Source of the DNA: Phycisphaerae bacterium
GTDB lineage: Bacteria > Planctomycetota > Phycisphaerae > SM23-33
Length of the DNA stretch: 64,000 bases
Direction: 5' to 3'
Assembly: GCA_030745875.1 (NCBI GenBank)
Contig: JASLNT010000003.1
Span: 1-64,000, forward strand
This document shows, piece after piece, positions 35,001-44,315 of this stretch. The notes under the pieces are model-generated. The model saw nothing but the letters and a program-made list of their open reading frames with translations, did no database searches and was not told the DNA's origin. Each line of letters opens with the position of its first letter. Within the stretch, counting starts at the first letter, position 1. A program made the position numbers and the translations under genes.

Positions 35001-36260
35001 ATGACAAACGCCGCCTGGATAACACTACTAGCCGTACTTACAGCACCCCCGCCGACCGGCGCGAACTGGCCGGAATTTCGCGGGCCATCCGGCGACGGAC
35101 ATTCCAGCGCGACCGGGCTGCCCCTGAAATGGTCCCCCGAGGAAAACATCGCCTGGAAGACCGCAGTGCATGGGACCGGATGGTCCTCACCGGTTATCTG
35201 GGGCGACCAGATATGGATGACCACCGCCGAAAACAAAGGCAAGGAGCTGTACGCCGTATGCGTCAATCGCACGAGCGGCAAGATCACGCACGACATCAAG
35301 CTCTTCGACGTGGAAAAACCCGGGCGGATCAATCCGCTCAACAGCTACGCCTCGCCCACGCCGGTGATCGAAGCCGGGAGAGTGTACGTAACTTTCGGCA
35401 CGTATGGAACAGCATGTCTGGACACGAAAACCGGAAAGGTTCTCTGGTCGCGCCGCGACATAAACTGCGATCACGACATGGGCCCGGGCGTCTCGCCGAT
35501 CGCCTACGGATCGCTGCTGATAATGCCGATGGACGGATGCGACGTGCAGTTTATCATCGCACTGGACAGGAAGACGGGCAAGACCGCCTGGAAGACTAAT
35601 CGCGGCATCGATTACAGCAGGCGACAATACGATACGAAAAAAGCGTTCTGCACTCCGATCGTCATTGAGGTATCCGGAATCAAGCAGTTGATCGCACCGT
35701 GCGCCGACGCCATCATCGCGTATAACCCCGACAATGGCAAAGAGCTGTGGAAGGTCCCGATTAACGGGTTTTCGATTATTCCGCGGCCGGTGTTCAAGGA
35801 TGGGATGCTCTACGTGGTCACCGACTGCTCCCGCCCACAGTTGTGGGCGCTGAAGGTGGCGGTGAAGAACGGAAAACCCGCGGCTTCGATCGCCTGGAAA
35901 GTGAAGAAGGACGCACCGCAGAGGTCTTCGATGCTGCTGATAGACGGACTGCTGTACGGCATGACGCATCGCGGATACGCCCTGTGCTTCGACGCGAAGA
36001 CAGGCAAGACGATCTGGAGGCAGCGGATGGGCAGCGCGTATTCGGCCTCGCCGCTTTACGCCGACGGGCGAATATACCTGTTCAACGAACGCCAGGGCAC
36101 AACGGTGATCCAGCCCGGGCGGGAGTATAAGGAGCTGGCGGTCAACACTCTGAATCGAAGTCGCATAATGGCCTCACCGGCGCCGGCGGGGAACGCCATC
36201 TTCCTTCGAACCGACACGCACCTGTACCGTATCGAGAAACAAACCGCAGAAAAGAAATAA
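35001..36260 (+). CDS. secreted PQQ-like beta-propeller protein
   Basis: 419 residues from ATG 35001, preceded by GGAGG 11 bases upstream. Longer in-frame extensions lack a signal sequence. The signal peptide ends near TGANWPEFRGPSGDG, and WPEFRGP is typical of planctomycete PQQ-like proteins. Repeats such as VNRTSGKITHD, CLDTKTGKVLWSRR, DRKTGKTAWKTN and FDAKTGKTIWRQR are PQQ/quinoprotein-like blades. Catalytic calcium-binding residues of true PQQ dehydrogenases were not identified, so cofactor binding is unproven. Periplasmic. Confidence 0.86.
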   Translation: MTNAAWITLLAVLTAPPPTGANWPEFRGPSGDGHSSATGLPLKWSPEENIAWKTAVHGTGWSSPVIWGDQIWMTTAENKGKELYAVCVNRTSGKITHDIKLFDVEKPGRINPLNSYASPTPVIEAGRVYVTFGTYGTACLDTKTGKVLWSRRDINCDHDMGPGVSPIAYGSLLIMPMDGCDVQFIIALDRKTGKTAWKTNRGIDYSRRQYDTKKAFCTPIVIEVSGIKQLIAPCADAIIAYNPDNGKELWKVPINGFSIIPRPVFKDGMLYVVTDCSRPQLWALKVAVKNGKPAASIAWKVKKDAPQRSSMLLIDGLLYGMTHRGYALCFDAKTGKTIWRQRMGSAYSASPLYADGRIYLFNERQGTTVIQPGREYKELAVNTLNRSRIMASPAPAGNAIFLRTDTHLYRIEKQTAEKK

Positions 36261-36283
36261 TCCCCCGGTTGGTCGGCGTGAGT

Positions 36284-37387
36284 TCATCGAGCTTTGCGTT
36301 TGCGTTTCAACAGTAAGGGAAGCCCTCCGGCCAACAAGATCATTGTCCCCGGTTCGGGTACAATTATGACTGGAAGATTCTCGGCTCCGGGGAGCCCGTC
36401 TCCGCTCACCATGCCGAAGTGCATGCGTATGATGGCGAAGTCCTGGAGGTTCACGAGTTCGTCACGGTTGAAGTCAGCCTGCAGATCAGGTCCGGTCTGC
36501 CCGAAAGTGGCCTGGAAGATCATGATATCAATATCGTCGACATCACCGTCCCAGTCGGCGTCTCCGGGCAGGGGGATCAGGCGAATCTCATCAATCTGAT
36601 CCTTGTAGCTCGACAGATCCGCGTAGTACGCGTGGTTGCCGTAAACCGCATGGGTCGTAACGTTGGGCCCGGTGTAACCCCCGGGCGTACCCACCGCCAG
36701 AGCCATCCCGGCCAGGCTCCACGAACCGCCTTGCGACGACTCAACAAATACCGAGCCTCCGGAGTCATTGGCCACCGGCTGACATTCATCGTCGCCCAGC
36801 CCGGGCGTGTCGAAATATGTCATGAGAGCTCTGGTCCTTCCGAATATGGAGCTCTGTACGGTTACGTACCCGCCTGTCACATTCCTTCCCCAGCGTTTGG
36901 CCCGCGTTGAGGTGGTTCTAAATCCTTTGTATCCCCCGCCGAAATTCACCAGGTCGCCGACGCGGCTGCGACCGTTGGCGATGATGGTCACTTCGTCGGC
37001 CAGCGGGGCCGAACTGCTGATCTCCACCGACGGCAGGCCCGGATCGCCCGCAATGCGAAACATTACGAGGTCCGCATCAACAGTAGAACTGTACTCGATC
37101 CGCCGGGCGGTGCCTGGTATCTCGTAGTAACGCTGGTCAAGATCAATATGAGAGGCTCCGACAGGGTCCCGTTCGCACACGTGATATGGCGCAATTACCC
37201 ACCCATCACCAAGATACGTTCCCGAACCGATCATCATCTTACCGACGTTGTCCCATCCGGGATCAGCGCTCGGAGCAGTAATGTGATCCAGCCCGCCGGA
37301 ATAAACCAAAGCGAACGAAACTTGAGCAGATGCGCACAGTATGTACACACCACCCATCAATATTAGAATAATACCGCGATGCCTCAT
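36284..37387 (-). CDS. trypsin-like serine protease with dockerin repeats and PEP-CTERM tail (paralogue)
   Basis: 367 residues from ATG 37387, which has GGAGG five bases upstream. It shares the layout of the 13791 gene: signal peptide to ~27, H69 in GDGWVIAPYHV, Asp in DADLVMF (~104-106), S209 in NDSGGSVF, two dockerin loops (GDADWDGDVDDIDI, DFNRDELVNLQDF) and VPEPGTM plus a helix and KRKRKAR. The two proteins are clear paralogues about 22 kb apart. Exported, probably sorted to the surface. It converges with the PQQ-like gene. Confidence 0.85.
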   Translation of the reverse strand: MRHRGIILILMGGVYILCASAQVSFALVYSGGLDHITAPSADPGWDNVGKMMIGSGTYLGDGWVIAPYHVCERDPVGASHIDLDQRYYEIPGTARRIEYSSTVDADLVMFRIAGDPGLPSVEISSSAPLADEVTIIANGRSRVGDLVNFGGGYKGFRTTSTRAKRWGRNVTGGYVTVQSSIFGRTRALMTYFDTPGLGDDECQPVANDSGGSVFVESSQGGSWSLAGMALAVGTPGGYTGPNVTTHAVYGNHAYYADLSSYKDQIDEIRLIPLPGDADWDGDVDDIDIMIFQATFGQTGPDLQADFNRDELVNLQDFAIIRMHFGMVSGDGLPGAENLPVIIVPEPGTMILLAGGLPLLLKRKRKAR

Positions 37388-37704
37388 CAGCGCCTCCAAG
37401 GGCCGTAGAATCACGAAACCCGAGGTTTAACGTCCCCCATGCCCTGCACCACTCAACACGAATGTTACTGCTATCTTTTCGGTCAAACAAGTGGAATCCT
37501 TAACCGGTTTTCCGCCAAAACGCTCTTTACGCACGACATATCCGGATTCGTACCACTCTAACATAATGCATTGACAAAGACTTTGCTCAAGGAGCCCCGT
37601 AAATAAAAATTTCTCTAAAAATCCGAATAAACGCCCATTCGGCATGACCGATAATCCCGCTTTTGGCGTCATGATCGCCGGAAACTAGAGGCAAGTTTTG
37701 GAAG
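37388..37704. other. intergenic DNA without a recognisable gene
   Basis: 317 bases upstream of the PEP-CTERM protease and downstream of the large HzsA-like gene. The part near 37590-37630 is AT-rich and could hold the protease promoter. Nothing else was recognised. Confidence 0.45.
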
Positions 37705-40206
37705 CTAGGGAAGTTGCGTCAGATCCTTGGCCCAGGCGACATTCCCCTTGGGCGAGATCAGCAGACGCCGCATCTTCTTATTGGGATAGAGTTTCGGCCC
37801 GCCGCCTTTGGGATAGTACCACAGCGACTCCCAGTATCGCCGATCCAGCTCGAAGACATCGATCTTGTCGCGGTCGATGTCGAAGGACTCGCTCAGAATC
37901 CCGTAACGCTTCATCTCGCGCACGTAGTAGGGATGCGGTTTGAAACCGGGCATGTCCCAACGCTTGTTCTTGTCGAGGCAGTTTTTGACCTCATCGATCA
38001 TCTTCAGCAACGCCTGGTAATCGGCGTTCTTCGTGTCTCCGAAGAGTTGTTTGGCGGCCTGGATCTGGGCGGGTTTCGCGTCACGCGCTTTGCACGTTCC
38101 CCAGCCGCCCGCCTTCTTTGAGAGCGGCGCCAGCAGCAGCGGAGACTTGCCCGGACGCGTGAGGTTGTAAGCCAAATGCGAATCCCAGAAATAGGTCTTC
38201 CTGTTCTTGTTGCCGGCGATGCTGTTTGATTCGGCGACGGGCATGCGCTGACGATGGCATTTCGAGCAATTGCTCTTGAAGACGCCCTCGGCGACTTTGC
38301 GGGCCTGGCGATATTCCTTCGACACGGTGTTGGATCTGATCATGCCGGTGTACAGCGAGGCGTACGTTCCGGTATACGGCGCGCCTGTGTGGATCCAGTT
38401 GCGGATCAGCTCGATCTCGGCGGAGGAGAGTTTGGCTTTGTAGTGCGATCCGTCGAGCATTTTCATCAGCGGGCTGGCCGAATCGCCCACGCTGCGGGGC
38501 GGGCGGTTGCCTCCTCCATTTCGCCCGTCGGAAACCGGCCCGGTCGTCGTCAGCGTAATGAAGCTCTGGGAGTAGATCGGACCGTGGTCGCCTGTGAGCA
38601 TGACCCGTCCGTCGGGCTTGGAGGGCTTGTGGCACTTGACGCAGTGCTTGTCGAGTATGGGTTGGATGTGGCGGGGGTAATCGATCGTATACGGCACGCC
38701 GGGTACGGGTTTGAGCTTGCTGGGCCCGCGTTTCATGGCGGTGACGACCCGCCCTACGGCGACCGCGGGGGTCTTGACGCGATCTTCGTGGCACCCGACG
38801 CAACTGAGCCTCTCACCGGGCATGACCGACAGGAAGCTGTGCATTCTCTTGACCGATTGGTTCTTGGCGTCAAGTGCGATGAAGAACAGCGGGCGGTTGG
38901 CCGGCAGCTCAAAGTGCGCCGATCCGTCCGCTTCGATAGGAATCGTTCCGAGTATGCGCGCCAGGGTGAACGTCCCGCCGTGGCTGATCGGTATGAAATC
39001 GTGATAACCGTTACCGTAGTTCAGCGCCTTGGGCAGCGTCTCGAGGACCAGGAGCTTCTTGATCTCGCCCTTCTTTATACCTTCCATCTTCCGCCCGATG
39101 TAGACGTTGTTCAACACCAGCGTACCGGTGGATTTCGACATGTCGACCCGAGACGGTATCACCCGTTCGCGCTTCTGTTTTATGATCGGACGAGGCTCGC
39201 TCACCTGAATCTTGGAACTGTGCAGGCCCATAACCTTGCCCGAACCGTCCACCACGTTGATCTTCTTGTCGGACGCCACGATAAAACAGTTCTCAGACAG
39301 AGCGTACGGATCGCGGCATCGGACGTTACCGATCCTCTTGATGGCCTTGCGATCATCCGGTCCGAGCCTGTCGGTTACGGTCGACAGGAAGCCCGCATGC
39401 TCCCTGGCCCCGTGGCCGGGCGAGTCTATCATGACCACTCGGTTGCTGCCGGGGATGGCTTTGGCGTCGATGTACACTGAACCGCCGTGCATGTTCCCAA
39501 AGTAGGCCGCCGGATTCGTACCGTCCGGATTGCAGCTCCAGAGGTGATGAAAACTGACCTGCGAACGGTCCACATACTCCCACCGCGTGAAGATCAGGCG
39601 CCCGTCGGGCAGGACCCACGGGGTGTTGTCCTGCTCGATGTTCGCGGACAATTGGCGGATGTTCTTTCCGTCACCGTCACAGCGGTAAAGGATCGCCACC
39701 TGAACCAGCCAGCAGTTCACCCAACGCTTGGCCCGCCCGGAGACAAACACTATTCCCCCGTCGGGCAGATACGTCGCCTCCAGGTCATCGTATATCCCGT
39801 CAGTCAGCTGCTTCAGCCCGGTTCCGTCAACGTTGATCTCGTAGAGGTGGAACTGGGCGGTCCCGCCCTTGCGATACGAAAAGAGTATCTTCTTCGCATC
39901 GTAGTGGACCTTCGGGTCGCGAATCGAACCGATCTTGTCGGCCAGGATCGTAGTGACTTTCCCGCTCTTAACATCGAGCTTGGCCAGACGCGCGCCGGTC
40001 GTGTAGGCGGGGTTCTTCGGGCCGTCGAAGAAATACGCGAAGTTGGCGTACCAGTGCCCGTCCCTGCCGAACTGCCGCTCTACAAAAACAATTTCCCCGA
40101 CACCGTGCTTGCTCAGCGCCTCAACCGCCGGAGAGGCCGCCTGGCCGCGCCCGGAAACCAACATCGCAAAGCAACATGTCACCAGTAACAACTGTTTCGT
40201 TCGCAT
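37705..40206 (-). CDS. HzsA-like secreted trihaem protein with PD40 propeller
   Basis: 833 residues; GAGGAA lies six bases before ATG 40206, and the signal peptide ends near GRGQAAS. PD40-like blades occupy ~40-330 (YDAKKILFSYRKGG, YLPDGGIVFVSGR). The HzsA-like middle domain is followed by haem c sites CVGCH (~469), CVKCH (~522) and CSKCH (~647). The third site and the ~190-residue C-terminal extension distinguish it from the 29698 paralogue. No hydrazine synthase beta or gamma subunits are present. It is 51 bases downstream of a sulfatase gene's stop on the same strand, so the two may be cotranscribed. Confidence 0.85.
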   Translation of the reverse strand: MRTKQLLLVTCCFAMLVSGRGQAASPAVEALSKHGVGEIVFVERQFGRDGHWYANFAYFFDGPKNPAYTTGARLAKLDVKSGKVTTILADKIGSIRDPKVHYDAKKILFSYRKGGTAQFHLYEINVDGTGLKQLTDGIYDDLEATYLPDGGIVFVSGRAKRWVNCWLVQVAILYRCDGDGKNIRQLSANIEQDNTPWVLPDGRLIFTRWEYVDRSQVSFHHLWSCNPDGTNPAAYFGNMHGGSVYIDAKAIPGSNRVVMIDSPGHGAREHAGFLSTVTDRLGPDDRKAIKRIGNVRCRDPYALSENCFIVASDKKINVVDGSGKVMGLHSSKIQVSEPRPIIKQKRERVIPSRVDMSKSTGTLVLNNVYIGRKMEGIKKGEIKKLLVLETLPKALNYGNGYHDFIPISHGGTFTLARILGTIPIEADGSAHFELPANRPLFFIALDAKNQSVKRMHSFLSVMPGERLSCVGCHEDRVKTPAVAVGRVVTAMKRGPSKLKPVPGVPYTIDYPRHIQPILDKHCVKCHKPSKPDGRVMLTGDHGPIYSQSFITLTTTGPVSDGRNGGGNRPPRSVGDSASPLMKMLDGSHYKAKLSSAEIELIRNWIHTGAPYTGTYASLYTGMIRSNTVSKEYRQARKVAEGVFKSNCSKCHRQRMPVAESNSIAGNKNRKTYFWDSHLAYNLTRPGKSPLLLAPLSKKAGGWGTCKARDAKPAQIQAAKQLFGDTKNADYQALLKMIDEVKNCLDKNKRWDMPGFKPHPYYVREMKRYGILSESFDIDRDKIDVFELDRRYWESLWYYPKGGGPKLYPNKKMRRLLISPKGNVAWAKDLTQLP

Positions 40207-40257
40207 ACTTCATTCCTCGAATTGTCAGCTATTGGTTGTCAGTATACTAACAACCTT

Positions 40258-41679
40258 CTACTGCGCGTCTTTCTTGCGTTTTTTTCTTTTCTTCCGCGTC
40301 TTGGGCTTCGGGTCGGATTGGCCTTTGGGCAGCGGGCCGGTGTACTTCCAGGTGGTCCACGGCGTGTCGCGATGGGAGGCGACGATGATTGTCTTCATGC
40401 GCTTTACGAGTTCGGGATTATCGGCCGACAAGTCGCTCGTCTCGCCGATGTCCTTGTCCAGGTCGTAAAGCGCCAATTCGCCTCGGGTCATCAGACCCTT
40501 CCAGCGGCCGATGCGCACGGCCTTTGCCTTACCGAATTCCCAGTAGAGATACTCGTGTTCGGTCTGTTTGCCCGAGCCCAAAAGCACCGGGACCATGGAT
40601 ATCCCGTCGGTCTCTGCAGTCACCTTGGCGCCGCCGAGTTCGGCGAAGGTCGGCAGCATGTCCCAAAACGCCGACAGGTGCGCACTGACGGAGCCTTTTG
40701 CGATCTTGCCCGGCCAGCGGGCGACAAACGGCGTGCGAATACCGCCTTCGTACAAACTGCCCTTCTTGCCCCGCAACGAGCCCGAACCCTTGAACAACTC
40801 GTGCAGCCCCCCGCCGGCCGATCCGTTGTCGCTGGTGAAGATCACAAGCGTATTATTGTCGATGCCCAGATCCTTGATGAGCTTCAGGATCGTTCCAACG
40901 TCGCGATCCATGCGCGTGATCATCGCGGCGATCGCTTTCTTCACAGGCGACCAGCCGGACTTTCCGGCGTACGGGCCCAGATCGGGAACCTGGAACTGCG
41001 CGTGCGGGATAGTGTAGGGAAGATACAGGAGGAACGGTTTCTTATGGCGGTCGCGGATGAACTTCAGCGCCTCGGCCGTCAGCAGATCGTGCGAGTAAAC
41101 CTTCTTCGCCCCGCCGGTGTTGCCCAGCATCACCTTCTTGTCGTTACGCCACAGGTGCGTGGGGTAATACGAGTGGGCCTGACGCTGACAGTTGTATCCG
41201 AACCAGTGGTCGAAGCCCTGTTTGGTCGGATCGCCCGACGAGCCTGGATATCCCAACCCCCACTTGCCGATGCACGCGGTCGCATACCCCGCAGACTGCA
41301 TCACCTTACCGAACGTCTGCGAATCGGCTGGGATCGGAACATTGCCCTCGACCGGCAGACGCTTGTTGTTGCGAACGAAGCAATGACCGGTGTGCAGGCC
41401 CGTCAGCAGGACGCTCCGCGACGGAGCGCAGACCGCCGAACCGGCGTAGTGGTCGGTGAGACGGATACCCTCAACCGCCATCCGATCGATATTCGGAGTC
41501 TTGATCTCCTTCTGCCCGTAACATCCCAAATGTCCATAGCCCAGATCGTCGGCCATGATATAAATAATGTTCGGGCGCAACGCCTTGCGATCCGCTCCGT
41601 CGGCCCGCCTGTCGTCGCCCAGGAGCGACAATCCGGCAGCCAGCATTCCCGCGTTCTTCAGAAAACGACGTCTATTCAT
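40258..41679 (-). CDS. Tat-exported sulfatase, Cys type
   Basis: 473 residues from ATG 41679, with GGAGA six bases upstream; a longer frame to 41802 is rejected because the Tat signal MNRRRFLKNAGMLAAG begins here. Motifs: MADDLGYGHLG (42-52), CAPSR (C84), GKWGLGYPG and FTSDNGSAGG. HTGHCFVRNN after the active site groups it with the 22274 sulfatase. The C-terminus is very Lys/Arg-rich. It is the likely first gene of a unit with the trihaem HzsA-like gene. Confidence 0.93.
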   Translation of the reverse strand: MNRRRFLKNAGMLAAGLSLLGDDRRADGADRKALRPNIIYIMADDLGYGHLGCYGQKEIKTPNIDRMAVEGIRLTDHYAGSAVCAPSRSVLLTGLHTGHCFVRNNKRLPVEGNVPIPADSQTFGKVMQSAGYATACIGKWGLGYPGSSGDPTKQGFDHWFGYNCQRQAHSYYPTHLWRNDKKVMLGNTGGAKKVYSHDLLTAEALKFIRDRHKKPFLLYLPYTIPHAQFQVPDLGPYAGKSGWSPVKKAIAAMITRMDRDVGTILKLIKDLGIDNNTLVIFTSDNGSAGGGLHELFKGSGSLRGKKGSLYEGGIRTPFVARWPGKIAKGSVSAHLSAFWDMLPTFAELGGAKVTAETDGISMVPVLLGSGKQTEHEYLYWEFGKAKAVRIGRWKGLMTRGELALYDLDKDIGETSDLSADNPELVKRMKTIIVASHRDTPWTTWKYTGPLPKGQSDPKPKTRKKRKKRKKDAQ

Positions 41680-41956
41680 AGTAAGTCTCCGGTGGGCGAA
41701 TGCGGCGGCGTAATCGCCGCGATCGCCTGCAGTAATTTTATCGTAACTCCAGTGTTTCCGCCACCACTCCCTGACCAAAACCAATGTTCGTGACCGCCGC
41801 ATTCAGCACGTCCGCCATCACGCACATGTTCCTTGACATCAAGCAGGAATCGGCGTACTATTCTAAAGGCGTGTTCCGTGTACGTATTCAAGATTAAAGA
41901 TTCCGCTTAGCGGGAAGTCTTGCGCCGAATCGCAGCATGGCGAAAGGAGCGATGCG

Positions 41957-42748
41957 ATGACACAGACGTGTATTGCCCAGAGATCCCATGTAATAACGAG
42001 CGTCCTTTGCGCGATTCTCAGCGTCGTTTTCTGTTCGTTCTCCGTCGCCCACGCCAACGCGACAACTTCACTGTCCTACGAATTCCTCGTTCACGAGAGC
42101 AGCGTACTCCAAACCGGAGGCCTCGCCGGGGTCTACATCCCATATCCGGTCGAGGGCGGGTTTCGACTGGTTATGGACGGCAATGGCGGGGCGGTGTTTC
42201 AAGACGTAGACGCCGAGCTCGGTCCGCCCGCCTTTTATCAGAGCTTCGGGGAATTGTTCAACACCAACGTTTTGACGGGCAAGGTCATCAACGACACCAC
42301 GATTGCATTCACGGGCTTGACGCAGGGAGGCATTCCGGGCCTGGCGATCAGAATCGACGCAACTTTCCAGGACAATCTGGTCACGTTGACCGGCGGGTTC
42401 GACGAGAACGATCTCGTCTGGGATGGGTTCCGCTACGATCTCAGGGCTGTCGGGCGACTCGCAGGAACCGCCATTCCAGGGGACACCAACGGTAACGACG
42501 CTGTCGACGAGCGGGACTACGACAATCTCATCGCGCAGTTTGGAGGCGATCCCGGCGACGAGAGCGCCGACTTCAACCATGACGGGGTCATCGATCTTAA
42601 GGACTTCGTCATCCTGCGCAAGAACTTTGGAGCCGGTGTCCAGGCGGCGCCCGGCGCCGGATTCGCTGGAACCGTACCCGAACCGGCCGCCCTCCTCCTG
42701 ATAACCGCAGGCCTTCCGGCGATCCTGAGGCGCAAGGGCAAGAAGTAG
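41957..42748 (+). CDS. PEP-CTERM protein with dockerin repeats, unknown core
   Basis: 263 residues; AAAGGAG is seven bases before the ATG. A signal peptide ends near AHANA. Residues ~40-170 are beta-rich without a family I recognise. Two dockerin-type calcium loops follow (GDTNGNDAVDERDY and DFNHDGVIDLKDF), then VPEPAALLLI, a helix and RRKGKK as the sorting tail. It is the third PEP-CTERM protein in the window and is not a protease. It is probably surface-attached or embedded in extracellular polysaccharide. Confidence 0.83.
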   Translation: MTQTCIAQRSHVITSVLCAILSVVFCSFSVAHANATTSLSYEFLVHESSVLQTGGLAGVYIPYPVEGGFRLVMDGNGGAVFQDVDAELGPPAFYQSFGELFNTNVLTGKVINDTTIAFTGLTQGGIPGLAIRIDATFQDNLVTLTGGFDENDLVWDGFRYDLRAVGRLAGTAIPGDTNGNDAVDERDYDNLIAQFGGDPGDESADFNHDGVIDLKDFVILRKNFGAGVQAAPGAGFAGTVPEPAALLLITAGLPAILRRKGKK

Positions 42749-42783
42749 CTTCCCGACGCAGTTTCAGTTCGCGGTTTTCTTAC

Positions 42784-44088
42784 TTACTTCAGCGGTTTGA
42801 TCCTTATGTTCCTGTAAGCCACCGGTCCGTGGTTGCCCTGGAACATCAACGGTCCCATCGCCTTTTCCTTACCGTCTACTCCGCCGGGGGTGTTGCGCTC
42901 GAGTTCGATCTTCTCCTGGATCAACTTGCCGTTCAGAATGACCTTTTCGAGGCGGGCGTTGGTGGTCTTCTTGCCTTTGTCGTCGAACTTGGGCGCCTTG
43001 AAGTGGATCTCGTATGTCTGCCACTCGCCCGGTTTCTTGCAGGCGTTGAATTTCGGGGGCGCAGCGCCGTAGACCGCGCCCATGTCGCCGCCGCCGAGCT
43101 TCTTGCGGCCGTAACTGTCGAGGACCTGTATCTCGTATTCGCCCTGAAGGTAAATCCCGGAGTTCGAGCCCTTGGGGACCATCACTTCGAGCGTGATTAT
43201 CCCGTCGCCGTGCTTCTTCCCGCTGTAGAAGTCCAGGCTCTTACCGTGACCCGCGGGCGTGTTGACCATCGCGTCGCCGCCGGGTACTACGATCAGGGCT
43301 TTGGGGTTCTTCGGATCGATTTTCGGCGTGCCGACCGACCAGAGGCTCGGGGTCTTGCGGGACTTCTTGGCGGTCCAGTCTTTCAGATCCTTACCGTTGA
43401 AGAACGATCCGCATTTTCCGCAGCAATCGTCCGCGGCGCCGCCCTTTCCGGTTATCGCTTTGGCGATAGTCGCAGCCATTACTCCGGCTCCGGCGGCGTT
43501 GGGATGCACGGTGTCGGGGAACATTTCCTTCTTGCCCGTCAGCGCCTTGTACAGATCGATCACCGGAAGCTTGCAGTCTTTGGCGACCTGCATGGTGATC
43601 GGAATGACTTCCTCCTTGATGACCTTGTCGGTGATGCCCCATCGGCCTGGGAATGCGGGTACTGGTTTGCAGATGAAGATTTTCGGCTTGGCGGGAAGCT
43701 TGCTGAGTTGGGCGATCATGTCTTTGTAGTCGGCGGCGAACTGGTCTTTGAGTTTCCAGTTCTGCGGTTTGGAATCGTTCGTTCCAAGCTTGATCACAAC
43801 GATGTTCGGATTGAACTCGAGGGCTGCTTTCCACTGGCGTTGCTTCCAGAACGGTTTGTCGCCCTTTTTCAGCAGCGTCGATCCGCTGTTACCGCAGTTT
43901 ATCACTTTGTACCCGTCGCCCAGCAGGCGTCCGAGCTGTGTGGGATAGTGCATGCTCCGATCGCGGATACCGGCTCCGGCGGTGATGCTGTCGCCGATGC
44001 ACGCAACGCGAACGGGCTCGGCGGAAAGAAGCGAACCGGCGAGAATCGTTAGAACCAGCGCTGCCGACAAGAGTGTTCTTCTAAACAT
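42784..44088 (-). CDS. secreted SGNH hydrolase fused to DUF1080 domain
   Basis: 434 residues; AAGGAA lies six bases before ATG 44088, and a signal peptide ends near LLSAEP. The SGNH part spans ~25-205 with IGDSITAGAG (S34), LGTNDSKP and DTVHPNAAG. A Cys-rich linker (DDCCGKCG, ~218-226) leads to a DUF1080 / 3-keto-disaccharide hydrolase-like beta-sandwich (~227-434) with SFFNGKDLKDW, GSNSGIYLQGEYEIQV and FQGNHGPVAYRNIRIKPLK. DUF1080 alone is common in planctomycetes; here it is joined to a de-acylase, suggesting glycan binding plus esterase action (inference). Confidence 0.88.
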   Translation of the reverse strand: MFRRTLLSAALVLTILAGSLLSAEPVRVACIGDSITAGAGIRDRSMHYPTQLGRLLGDGYKVINCGNSGSTLLKKGDKPFWKQRQWKAALEFNPNIVVIKLGTNDSKPQNWKLKDQFAADYKDMIAQLSKLPAKPKIFICKPVPAFPGRWGITDKVIKEEVIPITMQVAKDCKLPVIDLYKALTGKKEMFPDTVHPNAAGAGVMAATIAKAITGKGGAADDCCGKCGSFFNGKDLKDWTAKKSRKTPSLWSVGTPKIDPKNPKALIVVPGGDAMVNTPAGHGKSLDFYSGKKHGDGIITLEVMVPKGSNSGIYLQGEYEIQVLDSYGRKKLGGGDMGAVYGAAPPKFNACKKPGEWQTYEIHFKAPKFDDKGKKTTNARLEKVILNGKLIQEKIELERNTPGGVDGKEKAMGPLMFQGNHGPVAYRNIRIKPLK

Positions 44089-44315
44089 AATCCATTCCTT
44101 TTTATGAGTATCAGGGGCGGGTTCGGTTGGACGGATAATCCTAACAGTCTAACGAATAGAGGAAAAGATTATTTCCCCGCCCGCAGCGCACACGGACCGG
44201 CGTATACGGCTGCAGTAAGGGCAAACGGCTGGATTGCCGACTCCTGCGGTTGTACAATATGGTTCGACGCAGTCTGAACCAGCGTCAATAACCATCACTA
44301 TTGGAGAAACATACA

